NCBI RefSeq assembly: GCF_900102195.1
Contig: NZ_FNBE01000005.1
Location: 235,649-299,648 of the forward strand
Source: Pseudonocardia oroxyli
GTDB lineage: Bacteria; Actinomycetota; Actinomycetes; Mycobacteriales; Pseudonocardiaceae
DNA: 64,000 bases
Direction: 5' to 3'
Below the pieces are notes generated by a model. It had not been told where the DNA came from, ran no database searches, and saw only the letters and a program-made list of their open reading frames with translations. Made by a program: the position numbers and the translations under genes. Positions 1 through 7,542 of the stretch are shown here, in pieces; positions within the stretch are counted from its first letter, which is position 1; every line of letters begins with the position of its first letter.

Positions 1-177
1 CCCGCCATCGTCAGCGTGCCCGCCGCGTACCTCTCGATGATCGTCGTCAGCCTGGCCACCCGGAAGAGCCGCCCGGCCAACACCGACGCGCTGCTCCTGC
101 GTCTGCACGCCCCGGAGCGCCTGGGCCTGTTCCGGGACCGCGTCGAACGCAACGACGATCCCGTCGACGCCTCCTGA
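1..177 (+). CDS. C-terminal end of a sodium/solute symporter, probably ActP-like (5' partial)
   Basis: The frame is open from the first base and ends at TGA 175-177, giving the last 58 residues of a protein whose start lies outside the window. It begins inside a hydrophobic segment (AAYLSMIVVSLATRK) and ends in a basic cytoplasmic tail containing RLHAPERLGLFRDR. I associate that tail with actinobacterial cation/acetate symporters of the solute:sodium symporter family. The next two genes are a DUF485 protein and a second ActP-type symporter, so this is probably a tandem paralogue. The family call rests on the tail and context only, because the catalytic part is not in view. Confidence 0.55.
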   Translation, partial: PAIVSVPAAYLSMIVVSLATRKSRPANTDALLLRLHAPERLGLFRDRVERNDDPVDAS

Positions 178-274
178 TCCTTCCCCGACGAAACCGTTGC
201 GCCGCGTGCTCGTTCGTCTCTGAGGGAGTCCTCGACATCGGAGGGGCGTCGGGGAGCCCACGGAGAGGAGCCCC

Positions 275-598
275 ATGTCTGTCGGCGACCGCTACGGACC
301 CACCGTGTACGAACGCGTGCAGGCGACCCCGGAGTTCGGCGACCTGCGTCGCCGCAGGCGCCGGTTCGTCTTCCCGATGAGCGCGTTGTTCCTGGTCTGG
401 TACCTGGCCTACGTCCTGCTCGCGTCCTACGCGCCGGAGTTCATGGCGATCCGGGTCGCGGGCAACGTGACCCTCGGCCTGGTCATCGGCCTGCTGCAGT
501 TCGTGACGACCTTCGTGATCACCACGGCGTACGTGCGGTTCGCCGACCGGAAGCTCGACCCCGCCGCGGCGGCCATCCGACAGGAGATCGAGTCGTGA
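275..598 (+). CDS. DUF485 family small membrane protein (YjcH-like)
   Basis: A 107-residue protein with a charged N-terminus (LRRRRRRF), two predicted membrane segments at about residues 34-54 and 63-87, and a short cytoplasmic tail. This is the DUF485 layout. In many bacteria DUF485 genes sit directly before acetate permease genes (yjcH-actP in E. coli), and here the stop overlaps the GTG start of an ActP gene by four bases, so the two are translationally coupled. ATG 275 follows a GGAGAGGAG ribosome-binding site. The biochemical role is not established; an accessory function for the symporter is inferred from this conserved pairing. Confidence 0.85.
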   Translation: MSVGDRYGPTVYERVQATPEFGDLRRRRRRFVFPMSALFLVWYLAYVLLASYAPEFMAIRVAGNVTLGLVIGLLQFVTTFVITTAYVRFADRKLDPAAAAIRQEIES

Positions 599-2192
599 AC
601 GTCGGCAACGTCGGTCTCAACGTCGGGATCTTCGCCGCGTTCGTGCTGGCCACGCTGGTCGTCGTCTACCGGGTGAGCCGCAGCAACCGCACGGCGTCGG
701 ACTACTACGCCGCGGGCCGCTCGTTCACGGGCGCGCAGAACGGGATCGCGATCTCGGGGGACTACCTGTCCGCCGCGTCGTTCCTCGGGATCGCGGGCGC
801 CATCGCGGTCAACGGCTACGACGGCTTCCTGTACTCGATCGGCTTCCTGGTGGCGTGGCTGGTGGCGTTGCTGCTGGTCGCCGAGCTGCTGCGGAACACC
901 GGCCGGTTCACCATGGGAGACGTCCTGAGCTTCCGGATGCGGCAGCGCCCCGTGCGGGCCGCGGCGGCCACGTCCACGCTGGTGGTCTCGTTCTTCTACC
1001 TGATCGCGCAGATGGCGGGCGCGGGCGGGCTGATCGCGCTGCTGCTGCAGATCCCGAACTCCGACCGCCTCGGGCAGTCGATCGTGATCGGCGTCGTCGG
1101 CATCGTCATGGTGATCTACGTGCTGGTCGGCGGCATGAAGGGCACGACGTACGTGCAGATCATCAAGGCCGCGCTGCTGATCGCGGGCGCGTTCGTGATG
1201 ACCTTCTGGGTGCTCGGGCAATACGGCCTGAACTTCTCCGCTCTGCTGGGCGCCGCGGTGGACGCCTCACCGAAGGGGGAGGCCCTGCTCGCGCCCGGGC
1301 TGCAGTACACGAACAAGGCGGACTTCCTGTCGCTCGGCCTGGCGCTGGTGCTCGGCACCGCGGGCCTGCCACACATCCTGATGCGCTTCTACACCGTCCC
1401 GACGGCGAAGGAGGCCCGCAAGTCCGTCGTCTGGGCCATCTGGCTGATCGGGATCTTCTACCTGTTCACGCTGGTCCTGGCTACGGCGCGGCCGCGCTCG
1501 TCGGGCCGGAGGCGATCGCCGCGGCGCCCGGCGGGGTCAACTCGGCGGCGCCGCTGCTGGCGTTCGAGCTGGGCGGGGAGATCCTCCTCGGGATCATCTC
1601 CGCGATCGCCTTCGCCACCATCCTGGCCGTCGTCGCGGGGCTGACGATCACGGCGTCGGCCTCGTTCGCGCACGACGTCTACGCCAACGTGATCCGCCGC
1701 GGGCGGCCGGACCCGGTCCGTGAGGTCCGGGTGGCGCGCACGACGGCGCTGGTCATCGGCGTCGTCGCGATCGGCGGCGGGATCCTGGCCAACGGGCAGA
1801 ACGTGGCCTTCCTCGTCGCGCTGGCCTTCGCCGTCGCGGCCAGCGCCAACCTCCCGACGATCCTGTACTCGCTGTTCTGGCGGCGGTTCAACACCACCGG
1901 CGCGCTCTGGAGCATCTACGGCGGCCTCGCGGTGTGCCTGCTGCTGATCGTGTTCTCACCCGCGGTGTCCGGGGCGAAGAACGCGATGATCCCGGGCGCG
2001 GACTTCGCGTTCTTCCCGCTGTCCAACCCGGGCATCGTCTCGATCCCGGTGTCCTTCCTGCTGGGCGCGATCGGCACCTACGTGGGGCGCCGCGAGCCGT
2101 TCGACAGCGAGAAGTACGCCGAGATGGAGGTCCGGTCCCTCACGGGGGCGGGCGCGGAGAAGGCGACGGAGAAGGCGACGGTGCGCCACTGA
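595..2192 (+). pseudogene. actP: cation/acetate symporter ActP, interrupted by a one-base frameshift
   Basis: Solute:sodium symporter family protein for uptake of acetate or similar short carboxylates. GTG 595 overlaps the DUF485 stop. Residues from 595 to about 1478 (including DYYAAGRSFTGAQNG and SGDYLSAASFLGIAG) read in one frame, while the continuation (GYGAAALVGPEAI, then AVVAGLTITASASFAHD, through to TGA 2190-2192) reads in another. The switch falls at about 1478-1482, where CCTGGCTAC would read through if it were CCTGGGCTAC. Restoring one G gives a protein of about 532 residues, normal for ActP. As written, the first frame runs to a stop at 1642-1644 and loses the C-terminal transmembrane helices. 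Either the gene is inactivated or one base was missed in sequencing. The rest is well conserved, with no other lesion. Confidence 0.85.
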
Positions 2193-2193
2193 C

Positions 2194-2279
2194 CCTGTGA
2201 GCGGCGGCCGGGGGTCGGCAGGAGCGGAGCGACGGGGCGGGTGAACGGAGTCGCTACGGCGACTGTCGCCGCTCACAGG
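2194..2279. repeat. intergenic inverted repeat, family B (GTGAGCGGCG type)
   Basis: Arms CCTGTGAGCGGCG (2194-2206) and CGCCGCTCACAGG (2267-2279) are perfect inverted repeats just after the actP stop. A second small palindrome, GTCGCTACGGCGAC, lies inside at 2250-2263. Both motifs recur in the perfect palindrome at 4476-4517, so this looks like an expanded or decayed member of the same dispersed family. It could act as a transcription terminator for actP. Confidence 0.7.
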
Positions 2280-2302
2280 TAGGTCACGGGGGCGGTGGCA
2301 GG

Positions 2303-2632
2303 ATGACCGTCATGAGTGTTCCGTCCGTGCCCGTCGCCGACCTCCCCGCCTCCGCCCCGATGCTCGACGTGCGCGAGGACGACGAGTGGGCCGCCGGTCG
2401 GGCCCCGAGCTCGCTGCACATTCCGATGTCGCAGCTCACCGAGCGGATCTCCGAGGTCCCGGACTCCGACCCGCTCTACGTCGTGTGCCGCTCGGGCGGG
2501 CGCTCCGCCCGCGTCGTGGCCTACCTGGCGCAGCAGGGCTACCCGGCGGTGAACGTCGACGGCGGCATGCAGGCCTGGGCCGGTTCGGGTCGCGAGATCG
2601 TCGGCGACTCGGACACCCCCGAGATCATCTAG
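2303..2632 (+). CDS. single-domain rhodanese-like protein
   Basis: A 109-residue single-domain rhodanese. The substrate loop is VVCRSGGRSAR with catalytic Cys62, preceded by the CH2A-like LDVREDDEWAAGR stretch at residues 21-33. Family members transfer sulfane sulfur from a persulfide-loaded cysteine to cyanide, thiols or proteins in the cytoplasm. The six-residue active loop (CRSGGR) is of the type found in sulfurtransferases rather than the seven-residue loop of Cdc25-like phosphatases. ATG 2303 is used; a second ATG four codons in is possible. No specific sulfur pathway gene is adjacent. Confidence 0.9.
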   Translation: MTVMSVPSVPVADLPASAPMLDVREDDEWAAGRAPSSLHIPMSQLTERISEVPDSDPLYVVCRSGGRSARVVAYLAQQGYPAVNVDGGMQAWAGSGREIVGDSDTPEII

Positions 2633-2639
2633 GCCGACC

Positions 2640-3539
2640 GTGCAGTGCTCGCGGTGCGGACGGACCCCGCCTCCGGGCGCGGGTCCGTTCTGCCCGTACT
2701 GCGGGCGCTACCTGGCCGCGCTGACCTGGGTGGCGGAACCGCCGCCGGACCCGCGGCCGCCGCTGCCCGTCCGGCCGCGCTTCCGCTACACCGGCCCGCC
2801 GCGGTACCGCGAGATGCCGCGGTGGGGGTTCCCCGCGCTGCCCTGGCAGGAGCCCGACCAGGACGGACCGGCGCCCGCGGTCGAGCGGGCGCGCGGCTGG
2901 GCGCTGGTGCTGGTCCCGCTGCTGTGGACGCTCGCGGCGGTCGCGTTCGTCGGGTTCGCCGCCGAGGTGCTGCGCTACGTCCTGCTCGTGCTCAGCCGGG
3001 ACGACGCGCTGCCCGGCGGGCTGGTCGCGTTCTCCGACGCCGCCGTGGCGTTCGGCGGCTGGGCCTCGGTGGCCGGGTCGGTGGGCTGCGGGATCCTGGT
3101 CGTCCTGTGGTGTCTGCGCATCCGGGAGGCGGCCGCCGAGCGGTCCGGCACGGTGCCCGCGCGGTCGACGCTCGCCGTCGTCGTGGGGTGGGTGGTGCCG
3201 GGCCTGAACCTGGCGGTCCCCGGCGGAGTGCTCGCGGAGGTCGAGCACCTGGGGTTGGACCGCCCGCCCGGGGCGCGCCCGCGGCCGAGCAGGCTGCTGC
3301 TGCGCTGGTGGGCCGCGTGGGGCGTGTCGGTCGTCCTCGGGGTGGTCGTGTTCCTGTGGTCCTTCCGCAGCGGGGTGCAGGCGCTGGCGGACGGTGTGCT
3401 GCTGCACGCTGCGCTCGACCTGTCCTGCGCCGTCACCGCCGTGCTCACCGTCGGGGTGGTGCGCCACCTCGCCGCGCTGGTGGAGCCGACCCGGGCGGTG
3501 CGCCGGGAGATTCTGGTTTCGCTACCGTCATCCTCCTGA
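2640..3539 (+). CDS. zinc-ribbon plus DUF4328 membrane protein
   Basis: A 299-residue protein. Cys3, Cys6, Cys18 and Cys21 form a short N-terminal zinc ribbon (CSRC ... CPYC). A Pro-rich linker (residues 30-80) leads to a DUF4328 domain with about five hydrophobic segments between residues 84 and 285. The signature VVGWVVPGLNLAVP is typical of DUF4328. The GTG start lies seven bases after the rhodanese stop, and the stop overlaps the next start by one base, so the three genes probably form one transcript. Function is unknown; a zinc-ribbon-tethered membrane protein could sense or scaffold at the membrane. Confidence 0.85.
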   Translation: MQCSRCGRTPPPGAGPFCPYCGRYLAALTWVAEPPPDPRPPLPVRPRFRYTGPPRYREMPRWGFPALPWQEPDQDGPAPAVERARGWALVLVPLLWTLAAVAFVGFAAEVLRYVLLVLSRDDALPGGLVAFSDAAVAFGGWASVAGSVGCGILVVLWCLRIREAAAERSGTVPARSTLAVVVGWVVPGLNLAVPGGVLAEVEHLGLDRPPGARPRPSRLLLRWWAAWGVSVVLGVVVFLWSFRSGVQALADGVLLHAALDLSCAVTAVLTVGVVRHLAALVEPTRAVRREILVSLPSSS

Positions 3540-4471
3540 TGGCCAAGAAGACGCGTGAGAAGAGCACCGTCGCCGGGGAGAACCCGCGGCGGCCCTGTCC
3601 CTGTGGGTCCGGCAAGCGGTTCAAGGCCTGCCACGGCGCGGGGGACGACGTGATCGTCACCCGGCCGTTCGCCGGCCTGGCCGTGGAGCCGGACCTGGTC
3701 GCCATGCGGGAGTTCCTGCCGTCCGCGTTCGCCCCGCTGCCGCTGCGCGAGCCGGGCGACGTGCCGGTCCGGATCGCCACCGTGCTGCCGGGCGCCTCCG
3801 CCGCGATGGTCCGCCAGGACGGCGAGATCCTGCTGGGCATGCAGGTCCAGACGCGGTCCGGTGACCTGTCCGCGGACCTCGCGAAGGCGCTGCGGTGGGC
3901 GCAGTCGGCGGAGCCGGGGTCGGCGCTGCCGGTCGTCGGGCCGGGGCTGGGCGGCTCGGACGGCGCTGTCGTCCGGCTGCAGGACCTGGTGGCGGCGGAC
4001 GCCGAGCTGGAGCTGGAGCTGCACCAGGACTTCGGCTGGTGGATCCCGGAGGACGGGGCGGACTCACCGGAGATCGCCGCGACCCTGGAGCGGGCCAACT
4101 CGGTGATCATGCCGACCGAGGCCGTCGAGGGCGTCCGCGCCGCGTACTGGGTGGACACCGGCACGAAGGCCCACCTGCGCTGGGTCCGCCCGGAGGCCGA
4201 GGACGTGCTGATGGCCGCCCTCGCCCGCCTGCACGCCGCGGGTGAGCTCGAGCTCGGCGAGGGCACCCGCTACGCGGGGGCCTTCCGCGCGCACGGCCTG
4301 CTCGTCCCGGTCTGGGACCTGGACCGGGAGATGCACAGCAAGGAGTGGGCCGAGCCCGCGCAGGCCTTCGCGACCCGACTCGACCGGGCCCTCGCCGCGG
4401 GCGGGGAGCTGACCACGGCCGAACGCGTCGCGAGAGACGCCCTGGCCGGCAAGCAGGTCACCCTCCGCTGA
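3539..4471 (+). CDS. DUF5926 family protein with SEC-C zinc motif
   Basis: A 310-residue soluble protein. An SEC-C motif near the N-terminus (PCPCGSGKRFKACHG) supplies Cys20, Cys22, Cys31 and His32 as a zinc site of the kind found at the C-terminus of SecA. The remainder (about residues 38-310) matches an actinobacterial family of unknown function annotated as DUF5926. ATG 3539 overlaps the TGA of the previous gene (TGATG). The upstream extension of this frame would overlay the DUF4328 gene and is not coding. The stop is five bases before a perfect palindrome shared with the convergent ferritin gene. Confidence 0.85.
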   Translation: MAKKTREKSTVAGENPRRPCPCGSGKRFKACHGAGDDVIVTRPFAGLAVEPDLVAMREFLPSAFAPLPLREPGDVPVRIATVLPGASAAMVRQDGEILLGMQVQTRSGDLSADLAKALRWAQSAEPGSALPVVGPGLGGSDGAVVRLQDLVAADAELELELHQDFGWWIPEDGADSPEIAATLERANSVIMPTEAVEGVRAAYWVDTGTKAHLRWVRPEAEDVLMAALARLHAAGELELGEGTRYAGAFRAHGLLVPVWDLDREMHSKEWAEPAQAFATRLDRALAAGGELTTAERVARDALAGKQVTLR

Positions 4472-4475
4472 AGGT

Positions 4476-4517
4476 CGTGAGCGGCGATGGTCGCTATAGC
4501 GACCATCGCCGCTCACG
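4476..4517. repeat. perfect 42-bp intergenic palindrome (family B), likely bidirectional terminator
   Basis: The 42 bases form a perfect palindrome with no unpaired loop, centred on CGCTATAGCG, with outer arms CGTGAGCGGCGATGG and its complement. It sits between two convergent genes, five bases after the DUF5926 stop and two bases before the ferritin stop, where a hairpin would serve both transcripts. A related inverted repeat lies at 2194-2279. Confidence 0.9.
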
Positions 4518-4519
4518 GC

Positions 4520-5053
4520 TCAGACGCGGCCGCCTGCCGCGGGCGGGGCGCTCGGGTCGGCGGTCTCGCCCTTGGCCAGCTCGCGGTTGACGAAGTCCTC
4601 GATGTGGAACAGGTTGTCCCCGGCCCGCTGGACGACCGTGAGCAGGGTGGACATGCTCGCGACCTCCTCGATCTGCTCCTTGAGGAACCACTGCATGAAC
4701 TGCTCGCCGAGGTAGTCGCCCTCGTCCCGGGCGGTGCGGGCGAGGGTGGTGATCTGCTCGGTGACCTGCTTCTCCTGCTTCAGCGCGAGCGCGACCACCT
4801 CCTCGACGGAGCCGAACTCGTTCTGCACGGCGTCGACGCCCGGGATGATCGGCCGGACGTCGGTGTCCAACAGGTACTGGACCATGCTCATGGCGTGGTT
4901 GCGCTCCTCCAGGGCCTGCGTGTAGAAGTGCGCGGCGAGCTGGGGGAGGTCCTCGTCGTCCAGCCATACGGCGACGGCCGCGTACTGCTGGGAGGCCGTG
5001 AACTCGTTCCGGATCTGGTCGCGGAGCAGGGCGAGGAACTTGGAGTCGGACAC
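4520..5053 (-). CDS. bfrB: ferritin, BfrB type (non-haem)
   Basis: A 177-residue ferritin close in length and sequence to M. tuberculosis BfrB (about 181 residues). Ferroxidase-centre ligands are visible: Glu17 and Tyr24 in NEFTASQQY, then Glu50 and His53 in EERNHA. A second helical pair carries GEQFMQWFLKEQIEE. Ferritins oxidise Fe(II) and store iron as a mineral in a 24-subunit cytoplasmic shell. GTG 5053 is chosen because homology begins at SDSKF and the upstream 14 codons look like leader. The DUF2470 gene with an iron box about 2.4 kb away repeats the M. tuberculosis neighbourhood (Rv3839, Rv3841). No iron box is evident directly upstream of this gene. Confidence 0.93.
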   Translation of the reverse strand: MSDSKFLALLRDQIRNEFTASQQYAAVAVWLDDEDLPQLAAHFYTQALEERNHAMSMVQYLLDTDVRPIIPGVDAVQNEFGSVEEVVALALKQEKQVTEQITTLARTARDEGDYLGEQFMQWFLKEQIEEVASMSTLLTVVQRAGDNLFHIEDFVNRELAKGETADPSAPPAAGGRV

Positions 5054-5063
5054 GACCTGCAGT

Positions 5064-5861
5064 TTACGGTCGCCATCCCGCCGGGAGCAGGGCATACCCG
5101 ACGAACGCCACCACGTCGATGAGCGCGTGCGCGAGCACCAGCGGCCACAGCCTGCCGGTGCGCTGCCAGTACCGGCCGTAGACCAGGCCCATCACGATGT
5201 TGCCGACGAACCCGCCGATGCCCTGGTAGAGGTGGTAGGCCCCGCGGACGACGGAGGTCGCCACCAGCGCCCGCTCGGCCGACCAGCCCAGCTGCCGCAG
5301 GCGGGTGAGCAGGTACGCGACCCAGATCACCTCCTCCGCCCAGGCGTTCGCCAGCGCGGACAGGACGAGGACGGGGGTGCGCCACCAGACGTCGTCGAGC
5401 GTGGTGGGGGTGACGTCGAGCGCCACGCCGAGGGCGCGGGCGACCAGGTAGAGCCCCAGCCCGGGGATGCCGATCAGCGCGGCGAGGCCCAGGCCGTCCC
5501 GGACGTCCCGCAGGCGGCGGGTGCCGTCGAGCCCGAGGCGCCGCAGCGCGAACCCGGCCCGCAGCAGCAGATAGGCCCCCAGCGCGCCCCACCCGAACAG
5601 CTGCAGGGCCCGGACCAGCTGCAACGCCAGGTCCACCAGGTCCGCCTGCGCGGCCGGGGCGTTGAGTGCGACCTGCTGGTCCGCGAGCGGGACGGGGGCG
5701 AGTAGCGAGTCCAGCAGGGACAGGGCGCTGCGCAGCGCGGAGAGCCCGACGGTGACCGTCAGCACGACCGCGATCTCGAGGCCGATCAGCCTGCGGGCGG
5801 CCGGGTCGCGGACCTCGGGGACGGTCGACGGGGGAGCCGACAGCCAGGCGGGGAGGCGCAC
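5064..5861 (-). CDS. CPBP (CAAX-like) intramembrane metalloprotease family protein
   Basis: A 265-residue polytopic protein with about seven hydrophobic segments. The family motifs are present: Glu176-Glu177 in AWAEEVIWVAYL, His210 in RGAYHLYQG and the His245/Asp249 pair in LAHALIDVVAF. These are the presumed metal-binding and catalytic residues of the CPBP/Abi family. The usual EExxxR is EExxW here, so Arg is missing at the standard position and activity is uncertain. The gene lies 10 bp upstream of ferritin on the same strand and may be cotranscribed. Substrate unknown; in actinomycetes such proteins are implicated in processing membrane proteins or peptides. Confidence 0.85.
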   Translation of the reverse strand: MRLPAWLSAPPSTVPEVRDPAARRLIGLEIAVVLTVTVGLSALRSALSLLDSLLAPVPLADQQVALNAPAAQADLVDLALQLVRALQLFGWGALGAYLLLRAGFALRRLGLDGTRRLRDVRDGLGLAALIGIPGLGLYLVARALGVALDVTPTTLDDVWWRTPVLVLSALANAWAEEVIWVAYLLTRLRQLGWSAERALVATSVVRGAYHLYQGIGGFVGNIVMGLVYGRYWQRTGRLWPLVLAHALIDVVAFVGYALLPAGWRP

Positions 5862-5886
5862 GGCGGCAGAACGTACCCTGGACGGC

Positions 5887-6306
5887 GTGTGGCGCGTGGT
5901 CCTGTCCCCGAAGTGGATCCTCTGGCACCTGCTGGCGATCCTCGCGGTGGCGACGTGCGTGGTCGCGGCCGTCTGGCAGTGGGACCGGGCCGGGTCCGCG
6001 CTGGGGTCCGCGCTGAACGTCGGGTACGGCGTGCAGTGGCCGATCTTCGCGGTGTTCTTCGCCTACATGTGGTGGCGGTTCCTGCGGATGGACCTGCAGG
6101 AACACCGGGCGGCCGCGGTGGCCGTGGAGCCCGAGCCGGAGACGGTTACCGCCGTGGCCCCGTCCCCGCAGGCCCCCGAGGGGCCCGCGCCGTGGGAGAC
6201 CCGGCGCACCGTGGCCCCGATCGACGAGTCCGACTCCCCGGCGCTGACCGAGTACAACCGGATGTTGGCCGCCCTCGCCGCCGACGACGTCTCCGACAAG
6301 CGGTAG
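5887..6306 (+). CDS. small actinobacterial membrane protein of unknown function
   Basis: A 139-residue protein from GTG 5887 (WRVVLSPKWILWH). Two transmembrane segments are predicted, at about residues 10-32 and 46-64, followed by an acidic, Pro-rich cytoplasmic tail (SLTEY-like LTEYNRMLAALAADD at the end). The N-terminal SPKWxxxH...WQW pattern belongs to a conserved actinobacterial family sometimes labelled a glucitol-operon regulator, a name for which I see no support. It is followed 10 bp later by a DUF3817 gene, a pairing I recall from other actinomycetes. The region before GTG 5887 in this frame overlies the divergent CPBP gene and is not coding. Confidence 0.75.
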   Translation: MWRVVLSPKWILWHLLAILAVATCVVAAVWQWDRAGSALGSALNVGYGVQWPIFAVFFAYMWWRFLRMDLQEHRAAAVAVEPEPETVTAVAPSPQAPEGPAPWETRRTVAPIDESDSPALTEYNRMLAALAADDVSDKR

Positions 6307-6316
6307 AATTTCCGTC

Positions 6317-6676
6317 GTGAGCAGCCCCATCAGGTCCTCGGCCGCCCCGCGTCCCGCCGGGTTCCGGCTGCCGCTCTACCGGGTGTGCGCCTGGGTGACC
6401 GGCATCGGGCTGATCACGCTGGTGTTCGTGGCGATGCCACTGAAGTACATCTGGGACATCCCGGGCCCGGTCGCGGTCGTGGGCATGCTGCACGGCTTCC
6501 TCTACATGGCCTACATCGTGGCCACGCTGATCCTCGCCGAGCGCGCACGGTTCACCCCGGTCTTCGCGGTGCTCGTGCTGCTGGCGGGCACCATCCCCGT
6601 CGCGAGCTTCGTCGCGGAGCGGAAGGTCACCAGGCTCGTCGAGGAGCGCGAGCGTCAGCTCGGGTCCGCCACCTGA
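6317..6676 (+). CDS. DUF3817 membrane protein
   Basis: A 119-residue protein with three predicted membrane helices (about residues 25-45, 53-75 and 82-100), matching DUF3817, a family of about 100-120 residues related to M. tuberculosis Rv1342c. Recognisable features are the first-helix YRVCAWVTGIGLI and the MLHGFLYMAY segment in the second. GTG 6317 lies 10 bp after the preceding membrane-protein gene. The 3' end overlaps the convergent DUF2470 gene by 22 bases. No enzymatic motif is visible and function is unknown. Confidence 0.85.
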   Translation: MSSPIRSSAAPRPAGFRLPLYRVCAWVTGIGLITLVFVAMPLKYIWDIPGPVAVVGMLHGFLYMAYIVATLILAERARFTPVFAVLVLLAGTIPVASFVAERKVTRLVEERERQLGSAT

Positions 6677-7440
6677 CGGAACGGGCAGCCGACCAGCAGC
6701 CCGAGCTGCACGCGCAGCTCCTCGGCGGTCGTCGCCTCCTGCTGCCAGGCCAGCCGCACGTCGTGGTCGCCCTCGGTGGTCTCCACGCGCAGCCGCAGCC
6801 CGCAGCGGTCCACGCCCAGCGGCCGCACGCGTGCGCCCAGGGTGTGCCGCAGCGGCGCCGGGAGGTGGCGGGCCAGGGCGTCGAACACCTCGGGATGGGC
6901 GTCCTCGAGGTGGGAGAGCCAGTGGTCCTCGATGCGGCAGAACGGGTCCGGGCGCGCGGCGGCCAGGTCGACGGGGGCGAGCGCGGCGGTGCCCTCGGCG
7001 TCCGCCAGCACGGCGGAGCTCGGGCAGAGCTTGACCAGCGTGGCGCCGTGGCCCAGGTCCAGCAGCGCGGGGTGCGGGGCCGCGTCGGCGACCTGCAGGG
7101 CCGCGCGCTTCGCCGTGCCCGCGTCCGGGATCCGCAGCCAGCCGCTGACCCAGAGCAGGGCGCGGATCGGCTCGCGCAGCGGCACGGGCGCGTGGTCGGA
7201 CACCTCGAGCATCACCGGCAGCTCGCCGCGCTCGGACCCGCGGATCGCGGTGAGCACCGGGGAGTCGTCCGGCAGCAGCAGCACGGCTGAACCGTCCGCG
7301 TGCAGGTGGTGCACCAGCGGGACGACGGGTTCCGGGGCGCCCGTCCCGACGAGGGCGGCCTCCCCGCGGCGGGTCGCCACGCTGCGCGCGCGCTCCGCGT
7401 CCGTCGGGGCCGGCGGCCGCCGGAGCCGGGTCTGTCCCAC
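6655..7440 (-). CDS. DUF2470 protein, HugZ-like split-barrel fold, iron-regulated candidate
   Basis: A 261-residue protein. The N-terminal 170 residues resemble a pyridoxamine-phosphate-oxidase-like split barrel (HHLHADGSAVLLLPDDSPV), and residues about 180-258 form a DUF2470 domain. That architecture is shared with HugZ-type haem-degrading enzymes. The haem-binding histidine of HugZ cannot be assigned from sequence alone, so haem oxygenase activity is only a hypothesis. The gene is the apparent equivalent of M. tuberculosis Rv3839, which I recall as iron- and IdeR-responsive. A DtxR/IdeR-like box lies 14 bp upstream of the GTG start at 7440. It overlaps the DUF3817 gene tail to tail. Confidence 0.85.
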   Translation of the reverse strand: MGQTRLRRPPAPTDAERARSVATRRGEAALVGTGAPEPVVPLVHHLHADGSAVLLLPDDSPVLTAIRGSERGELPVMLEVSDHAPVPLREPIRALLWVSGWLRIPDAGTAKRAALQVADAAPHPALLDLGHGATLVKLCPSSAVLADAEGTAALAPVDLAAARPDPFCRIEDHWLSHLEDAHPEVFDALARHLPAPLRHTLGARVRPLGVDRCGLRLRVETTEGDHDVRLAWQQEATTAEELRVQLGLLVGCPFRQVADPS

Positions 7441-7454
7441 TGGACACCTCCTAC

Positions 7455-7473
7455 TTAGGTGAGGCTAAGTTAG
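7455..7473. promoter_or_regulatory. candidate IdeR/DtxR iron box
   Basis: TTAGGTGAGGCTAAGTTAG matches the DtxR/IdeR consensus TTAGGTTAGGCTAACCTAA at 15 of 19 positions, including the whole AGGCTAA core. It is an AT-rich island in GC-rich sequence, 14 bp upstream of the DUF2470 start and 69 bp upstream of the divergent gene at 7543. It could therefore repress one or both genes when iron is plentiful. Confidence 0.85.
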
Positions 7474-7542
7474 CTCGTGGGCAGGCGACCTGTCCAGAGG
7501 CCGGTGGCGGGGCCGTGTGAACGGCGGGTTAGCGTCTCCGTC

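Noticed and set aside
5887..6306. Glucitol-operon DNA-binding regulator
   Set aside because: The name is attached to this family in some annotations, but the protein has two membrane helices and no DNA-binding motif.
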